Of a stretch of DNA of 9,554 nt, positions 5,600 through 9,554 are shown piece after piece (the first letter of the stretch is position 1; every line of letters begins with the position of its first letter). Both the position numbers and the translations under genes were made by a program. The stretch is from contig CAUBQN010000053.1 in NCBI GenBank assembly GCA_958438125.1, positions 1 through 9,554 on the forward strand, in the 5' to 3' direction. The DNA is from an uncultured Collinsella sp. (GTDB taxonomy: Bacteria; Actinomycetota; Coriobacteriia; Coriobacteriales; Coriobacteriaceae). Below the pieces are notes generated by a model. That model was not told where the DNA came from and did not search any database. It saw only the letters and a list, made by a program, of their open reading frames with translations.

Positions 5600-5624
5600 C
5601 TCATGAGAGTCTGTACCCAATGAG
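5600..5624 (-). repeat. Right terminal inverted repeat of the transposase relic
   Basis: Read on the minus strand it begins CTCATTGGGTACAGACT and ends CATGAG, the partner of 5380-5404. It abuts the transposase core at the YFN motif, suggesting that an internal deletion joined the element end to mid-gene. Confidence 0.6.
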
Positions 5625-5655
5625 CGGGGCGATGCAGCAGGCAGATAGTTTTAGT

Positions 5656-5685
5656 TAAAACGCTTCAGTTTATTGAAGCGTTTTA
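5656..5685. terminator. Perfect 12-bp stem-loop, probably a bidirectional terminator
   Basis: TAAAACGCTTCA (5656-5667) and TGAAGCGTTTTA (5674-5685) are exact complements around a six-base loop. Either strand ends the GC-containing part of the stem with TTTT, so it can act both ways. It separates the transposase relic from the adhE promoter. An operator role is an alternative. Confidence 0.55.
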
Positions 5686-5726
5686 GTGTGCCTTTTACAG
5701 GAATCTTACCGTTCGCCGAATAATTT

Positions 5727-5742
5727 CTTGCTATCATGCAAG
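5727..5742 (+). promoter_or_regulatory. adhE promoter -10 inside a palindrome (candidate operator)
   Basis: TATCAT (5732-5737), preceded by TGC, is an extended -10 with five of six consensus bases. The start would be near 5744, 34 bases before the adhE ATG. No good -35 is seen. The box is exactly framed by CTTGC (5727-5731) and GCAAG (5738-5742), a perfect inverted repeat. A repressor bound there would cover the promoter, but its identity is unknown. Confidence 0.5.
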
Positions 5743-5777
5743 GCGTAGGGTAAATCTCCGATCGCAAGGAGACACAA

Positions 5778-8426
5778 ATGGTGAAAAAGTCACCGGAAAA
5801 CACTACTCCCGCAATTGTGGACAACGTAGAGGCGCTTGAGGCCAAGCTCGCTCAGATGCGAGAGGCCCAGGCGCTTTTTGCTACGTACACGCAGGAGCAG
5901 GTCGACAAGATCTTCTATGAGGCCGCCATGGCCGCCAACAAGGCTCGTATCCCGTTGGCGAAGATGGCCATCGAGGAGACCGGCCGCGGCGTTCTTGAGG
6001 ACAAGGTCATCAAGAACCACTACGCCGCAGAGTACATCTACAACGCTTACAAGAACACCAAGACCTGTGGTGTCCTGGAGCGCGACGAGGCTTACGGCAT
6101 CACCAAGATCGCCGAGCCCATCGGCATCGTGGGCGCCGTCATCCCGACGACCAACCCCACCTCCACCGCGATCTTCAAGACGCTGATCTGCCTGAAGACC
6201 CGCAACGCCATCATCATCTCCCCGCACCCGGCTGCCGCCAAGTGCACCATCGCCGCCGCCAAGCTCGTGCTTGACGCCGCCGTCAAGGCCGGCGCCCCCG
6301 AGGGCATCATCGGCTGGGTCGATGTCCCCTCCATCGAGCTGACTAACATGGTCATGCGCGACGTCGACATCATCCTCGCCACCGGTGGCCCGGGCATGGT
6401 CAAGGCCGCTTACTCCTCGGGCAAGCCCGCCCTGGGCGTTGGCGCCGGTAACACCCCGGTCGTCATCGACGACACCGCCGACGTGCTGCTCGCCGTCAAC
6501 TCCATCATCCACTCCAAGACCTTCGACAACGGCATGATCTGCGCTTCCGAGCAGTCCGTGACCGTAATCGACAGCATCTATGACCAGGTTAAGGCCGAGT
6601 TCCAGAAGCGCGGCTGCTACTTCGTCAAGCAGGGTGCCGAGATGGAGGCCCTGCGTACCGCCATGTTCAAGAACGGCGCTCTCGATCACCGCATCCCCGG
6701 CATGGCCGCTGCCAAGATCGCCGAGCTCGCCGGCATCGAGGTTCCCGCCAAGACCAAGATCCTGATCGCCGAGGTCACCTCCACCGACCCCGCCAAGGAG
6801 GAGTTCTCCCACGAGAAGCTCTCCCCGGTCCTGGCCATGTACCACGCCAAGGACTTCCAGGAGGCCGTCGACAAGGCCGAGCACCTCGTGCTCGCCGGTG
6901 GCCCGGGCCACACCGCCTCTCTGTACGTGCACCCCGCCCAGGCCGAGAAGATCAGCCTGTTCGAGCACGTCATGAAGGCCTGCCGTATCGTCATCAACAC
7001 CCCGTCCTCGCACGGCGGCATCGGTGACCTGTACAACTTTGGCATGAAGCCGTCTCTGACCCTGGGCTGCGGCTCCTGGGGCGGCAACTCCGTCTCCGAG
7101 AACGTTGGGGTGAAGCACTTGATCAACGTTAAGACTGTGGCCGAGCGCCGTGAGAACATGCTGTGGTTCCGCGCTCCCGAGAAGGTCTACTTCAAGAAGG
7201 GTTCCACGCCCGTCGCCCTCGACGAGCTGGGCAACGTCATGGGAAAGAAGCGCGCCTTCATCGTTACCGACCAGTTCCTCTTCAAGAATGGCAACACCCG
7301 CGCCATCGAGGCCAAGCTCGACGAGATGGGCATCGCCCACGACTGCTTCTACGACGTCGAGCCCGATCCGTCGCTGCAGTGCGCACGTCGCGGCGCCAAG
7401 CAGATGGCTCTCTTTGAGCCGGACGTCATCATCGCCGTCGGCGGTGGCTCAGCTATGGACGCCGGCAAGATCATGTGGATGATGTACGAGCACCCCGAGT
7501 GCAAGTTTGAGGACATGGCCATGGACTTCATGGACATCCGCAAGCGTATCTTCACCTTCCCCGAGATGGGCAAGAAGGCCTACTTCGTCGCCGTCCCGAC
7601 CTCCTCGGGTACCGGCTCCGAGTGCACGCCGTTCGCCATCATCACCGACAAGGAGACCGGCATCAAGTGGCCGCTCGCCGACTACGCGCTGCTCCCCAAC
7701 ATGGCTATCGTCGACGCCGACAACTGCATGACCGCTCCGCGCGGCCTGACCGCTGCCTCCGGCATCGACGTCATGACCCACGCCATCGAGTCCTACGTCT
7801 CCATCATGGCTTCCGACTACACCAAGGGCCTCTCCGAGCGCGCTGCCAAGCTCGTCTTTGAGAACCTGCCCTCCAGCTTCACGAACGGCGCCAAGGACCC
7901 GCACGCCCGCGAGGAGATGCACAACGCCTCCTGCATGGCCGGTATGGCCTTCGCCAACGCCTTCCTGGGCCTCAACCACTCCATGGCTCACAAGCTCGGC
8001 GCTTTCCATCACCTGCCCCACGGCATCGCTAACGCCGTCATCCTGACCCGCGTCATGCGCTACAACGCCGCCGAGGCTCCCGTCAAGATGGGTACCTTCT
8101 CCCAGTATCCTTACCCCAACGCGCTGCACAACTACGCCGAGATGGCCAAGTACTGCGGTATCGAGGGCAAGGACGACAAGGAGGTCTTCGAGAACTTCAT
8201 CACGAAGCTCGAGGAGCTCAAGGACTTCATCGGTGTCAAGAAGACCATCGCCGACTACGGTGTTGACGAGCAGTACTTCCTCGACACCCTCGACGAGATG
8301 ACCGAGCAGGCATTCAACGACCAGTGCACCGGCGCTAACCCGCGCTACCCGCTCATGAGCGAGATCAAGGAGCTCTACCTGGACGCCTACTACGGCCGCG
8401 AGCCCCAGGACTACGCCGTCTGCTAG
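5778..8426 (+). CDS. adhE: Bifunctional acetaldehyde-CoA / alcohol dehydrogenase AdhE
   Basis: Reduces acetyl-CoA to acetaldehyde and then ethanol, using two NADH; this is a main redox outlet in fermentation. The 882-aa protein is full length. Residues 15-445 are the aldehyde dehydrogenase domain, with IPTTNPTST (122-130), the glycine-rich ATGGPGMVKAAY (201-212) and catalytic Cys255 in FDNGMICASEQS. After a linker (about 446-465) comes the iron alcohol dehydrogenase domain: GGGSAMD (555-561) for NAD, VPTSSGTGSE (607-616), and the expected iron ligands Asp664, His668, His734 and His748, each offset by the same number of residues from the E. coli enzyme. Such AdhE proteins form filaments (spirosomes). 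The ATG has AGGAG six bases upstream. Codons are strongly C-ending, suggesting high expression. The first 15 codons are more A/T-rich. Confidence 0.98.
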   Translation: MVKKSPENTTPAIVDNVEALEAKLAQMREAQALFATYTQEQVDKIFYEAAMAANKARIPLAKMAIEETGRGVLEDKVIKNHYAAEYIYNAYKNTKTCGVLERDEAYGITKIAEPIGIVGAVIPTTNPTSTAIFKTLICLKTRNAIIISPHPAAAKCTIAAAKLVLDAAVKAGAPEGIIGWVDVPSIELTNMVMRDVDIILATGGPGMVKAAYSSGKPALGVGAGNTPVVIDDTADVLLAVNSIIHSKTFDNGMICASEQSVTVIDSIYDQVKAEFQKRGCYFVKQGAEMEALRTAMFKNGALDHRIPGMAAAKIAELAGIEVPAKTKILIAEVTSTDPAKEEFSHEKLSPVLAMYHAKDFQEAVDKAEHLVLAGGPGHTASLYVHPAQAEKISLFEHVMKACRIVINTPSSHGGIGDLYNFGMKPSLTLGCGSWGGNSVSENVGVKHLINVKTVAERRENMLWFRAPEKVYFKKGSTPVALDELGNVMGKKRAFIVTDQFLFKNGNTRAIEAKLDEMGIAHDCFYDVEPDPSLQCARRGAKQMALFEPDVIIAVGGGSAMDAGKIMWMMYEHPECKFEDMAMDFMDIRKRIFTFPEMGKKAYFVAVPTSSGTGSECTPFAIITDKETGIKWPLADYALLPNMAIVDADNCMTAPRGLTAASGIDVMTHAIESYVSIMASDYTKGLSERAAKLVFENLPSSFTNGAKDPHAREEMHNASCMAGMAFANAFLGLNHSMAHKLGAFHHLPHGIANAVILTRVMRYNAAEAPVKMGTFSQYPYPNALHNYAEMAKYCGIEGKDDKEVFENFITKLEELKDFIGVKKTIADYGVDEQYFLDTLDEMTEQAFNDQCTGANPRYPLMSEIKELYLDAYYGREPQDYAVC

Positions 8427-8444
8427 TTTTTAGCACGGTTTTTT

Positions 8445-8483
8445 GCGGCGGGGGTGCACGGGTGTTTCACACACCCCCGCCGT
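8445..8483 (+). other. GC-rich stem-loop between adhE and the kinase gene
   Basis: CGGCGGGGGTG (8446-8456) and CACCCCCGCCG (8472-8482) form a perfect 11-bp stem with a 15-base loop, 20 bases after the adhE stop. T runs lie before it (8427-8431, 8439-8444) but none after it. It is therefore not a standard terminator and may instead stabilise the adhE message while letting transcription continue. Confidence 0.5.
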
Positions 8484-8515
8484 CGCTTCTATCGCATCGT
8501 TGAAAGGATGCAACC

Positions 8516-9280
8516 ATGCTGCTACCCGATTCCAAGACCGAGCTCGTCCGCCGTGGCAACAAGGTCGTTTACGACCTGGGCGACAAGATCGTCAAGGTCT
8601 TTAACGAGACCAAGCCTGTCTCCGACGTGTTCAACGAGGCTTTGAATCTTGCCCGCATCAATGAGTGCGGCATCCGCAGCCCCAAGGCTCTTGAGGTTTC
8701 CCAGCTCGAGAACGCCAACGGCTGGGCGCTCGTGACCGAGAAGGTTCCGGGCACCACCCTTGCCGAGAAGATGACTGCCGAGCCTCAGCGCTTCGGTGAG
8801 TACCTCGAGATGTTCGTCGACCTCCAGATCGAGATCCACGGCTACACCTCCCCGCTGCTCAACCGTCAGCGCGACAAGTTCGCCCGCATGATCGACAGCC
8901 TTGATCAGCTCAATGCCACCACGCGTTACAACCTTCAGGAGCGTCTGGACGGTATGACCAAGGAGTTCAAGGTCTGCCACGGCGACTTCAACCCCTCCAA
9001 CGTCATCGTCGGCGACGACGGCCAGCTCTATGTGTGCGACTGGGCACACGCTACCCAGGGCTCCCCTGCTGCCGACGTTGCCACCACCTACCTGCTCTTT
9101 GCCCTCAACAGCAAGGACCAGGCCGAGGCTTATCTGGAGCTCTACTGCGACCGCGCCGACATGCCCATGCAGGTCGTGCGTCAGTGGACGAGCATCGTCG
9201 CCGCTTCCGAGCTCGCTCGTAAGCGCAACGTGAACGATGAGTTCCTGAAGAACTGGATCGACGTCGTCGATTATCAGTAA
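8516..9280 (+). CDS. Aminoglycoside phosphotransferase / choline kinase-like protein, substrate unknown
   Basis: A 254-aa protein with a small-molecule kinase fold. The N-lobe includes a beta-strand Lys (VYDLGDKIVKVF, Lys27), a probable helix Glu41 and a hinge-like TEKVPGTTL (74-82). The C-lobe has the catalytic VCHGDFNPSN (153-162; Asp157 base, Asn162 metal) and VCDWAHA (173-179; Asp175 metal), followed by SPAADVATTYLL, all typical of the APH/ChoK superfamily. No signal peptide or membrane segment is seen. These motifs show a phosphotransferase but not the substrate; a resistance role should not be assumed. The ATG at 8516 has AAAGGA seven bases upstream; the ATG at 8508 is in another frame. 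It follows adhE on the same strand after 89 bases with no obvious promoter, so co-transcription is possible. Confidence 0.85.
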   Translation: MLLPDSKTELVRRGNKVVYDLGDKIVKVFNETKPVSDVFNEALNLARINECGIRSPKALEVSQLENANGWALVTEKVPGTTLAEKMTAEPQRFGEYLEMFVDLQIEIHGYTSPLLNRQRDKFARMIDSLDQLNATTRYNLQERLDGMTKEFKVCHGDFNPSNVIVGDDGQLYVCDWAHATQGSPAADVATTYLLFALNSKDQAEAYLELYCDRADMPMQVVRQWTSIVAASELARKRNVNDEFLKNWIDVVDYQ

Positions 9281-9312
9281 TATCTGAGCGATTTATTTCG
9301 CATCGGAGGCAC

Positions 9313-9355
9313 AAAGGAAACCCCGCAGCTCGCATGGGCTGTGGGGTTTCCTTTT
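9313..9355 (+). terminator. Intrinsic terminator after the kinase gene
   Basis: AAAGGAAACCCCGCAG (9313-9328) pairs with CTGTGGGGTTTCCTTT (9339-9354) with one G-U pair; a few more pairs close a short loop. It ends in TTTT and lies 33 bases after the stop codon. Confidence 0.9.
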
Positions 9356-9383
9356 AGCGATTGAGTACGCCGACAAGATAAAA

Positions 9384-9428
9384 GGACGGCCCCGCATCTC
9401 CCCTATCTGGAAAAATGCGGGGCCGTCC
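9384..9428 (-). terminator. Intrinsic terminator of the minus-strand gene at the right edge
   Basis: GGACGGCCCCGCAT (9384-9397) and its exact complement (9415-9428) make a 14-bp stem. On the minus strand it is followed by TTTTATC, so it acts leftwards, 30 bases after the stop of the aminoacyl-tRNA synthetase-like gene. Confidence 0.9.
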
Positions 9429-9458
9429 CGTATATCGAACTACAAGCGAAATCGCCGA

Positions 9459-9554
9459 TTAACGGCGTGCCGCCTTCACAAGCTCGGCGACCTTGGCGAC
9501 GACCTCGTCGATCGCCACGTCCTCGCGCTCACCCGTAGCACGGTCCTTGAGCTC
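9459..9554 (-). CDS. C-terminal tail of a class II aminoacyl-tRNA synthetase, probably prolyl (proS) (partial)
   Basis: Only the last 31 codons are inside the window, read from 9554 to a TAA at 9461-9459. The peptide begins ELKDRATGEREDVAIDEVV and continues as a charged helix ending AARR. A strand of the K/R-D/R-x-x-x-GE type followed by a short loop and final helix is how the anticodon-binding domain of bacterial prolyl-tRNA synthetase ends. Histidyl and glycyl enzymes end in a similar way, so the amino acid is uncertain. A strong terminator follows, so this is the last gene of its transcript and converges on the kinase gene. Confidence 0.55.
   Translation of the reverse strand, partial: ELKDRATGEREDVAIDEVVAKVAELVKAARR

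Larger units (their letters stand above)
5380..5624 (-). mobile_element. Relic of an IS200-like / REP-associated (Y1) transposase element
   Basis: A 245-bp block sits between the rpmB terminator and the adhE control region. It is bounded by an imperfect inverted repeat (5380-5404 and 5600-5624, 21 of 25 bases alike) and contains the frameshifted C-terminal half of a Y1-type transposase on the minus strand. Full transposases of this group are several hundred bp longer, so most of the element, including the HUH region, is missing. It is presumably immobile. Confidence 0.65.

Noticed and set aside
5284..5604. 106-aa minus-strand open frame as a real gene
   Set aside because: Its first part is a wrong frame of the transposase core and its last part reads through the rpmB terminator. 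It is explained by the frameshifted relic.
5656..5742. Rex or catabolite (cre) operator upstream of adhE
   Set aside because: No TTGTG...CACAA site is present, and TGAAGCG in the stem-loop has one base too few between TG and CG for the cre consensus.
5790..7340. 516-aa open frame on the minus strand opposite adhE
   Set aside because: Shadow of the strongly codon-biased adhE. The Gly/Leu/Val/Asp-rich translation has no domain character.
8422..8444. Mini-terminator GCTA...TAGC plus T run at the end of adhE
   Set aside because: The 4-bp A/T-containing stem is too weak, with a 4-base gap before the T run, to claim termination.
1..9554. CRISPR array, tRNA or rRNA gene, attachment site, defence island
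   Set aside because: I saw no regularly spaced repeats, cloverleaf-like segments, rRNA-like sequence, integrase or toxin-antitoxin genes in the window.

Overview
The window is GC-rich bacterial DNA with C/G-ending codons, Shine-Dalgarno-led genes and short intergenic gaps. Gene content and protein style suggest an anaerobic, fermentative actinobacterium of the Coriobacteriia, Collinsella-like. This assignment is recognition from memory and was not tested by a search.

Left part (1-4820, minus strand). This is a pyrimidine biosynthesis operon, transcribed right to left: pyrR (regulator), pyrB (aspartate carbamoyltransferase), pyrC (dihydroorotase), pyrK and pyrD (the two subunits of an NAD-dependent class 1B dihydroorotate dehydrogenase). 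A possible start of a further operon gene lies at the left edge. Together the genes take carbamoyl phosphate plus aspartate to orotate. Upstream of pyrR, three mutually exclusive RNA hairpins can be drawn: a small hairpin whose loop resembles a PyrR-binding loop, an antiterminator, and a terminator with seven U. This is the layout expected for PyrR-controlled attenuation. A 45-codon open frame also crosses the whole leader.

Middle (4820-5777). A divergent promoter region leads to rpmB (ribosomal protein L28, zinc-ribbon type), which ends in a strong terminator. Directly after it lies a decayed fragment of an IS200-like / REP-associated (Y1) transposase with a frameshift, bounded by an imperfect inverted repeat of about 25 bp. 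A perfect 12-bp stem-loop then insulates the next promoter.

Right part (5778-9554). adhE encodes a full-length bifunctional acetaldehyde/alcohol dehydrogenase, which turns acetyl-CoA to ethanol and regenerates NAD. Next comes a same-strand gene for a small aminoglycoside-phosphotransferase/choline-kinase-like protein of unknown substrate. Two back-to-back terminators follow, then the C-terminal tail of a minus-strand gene, probably prolyl-tRNA synthetase.

Most of the window is ordinary housekeeping DNA. The parts most worth a second look are the pyr leader, the transposase relic, and the palindrome over the adhE -10 box. I found no CRISPR array, tRNA, rRNA, intact mobile element or clearly new multi-gene system.
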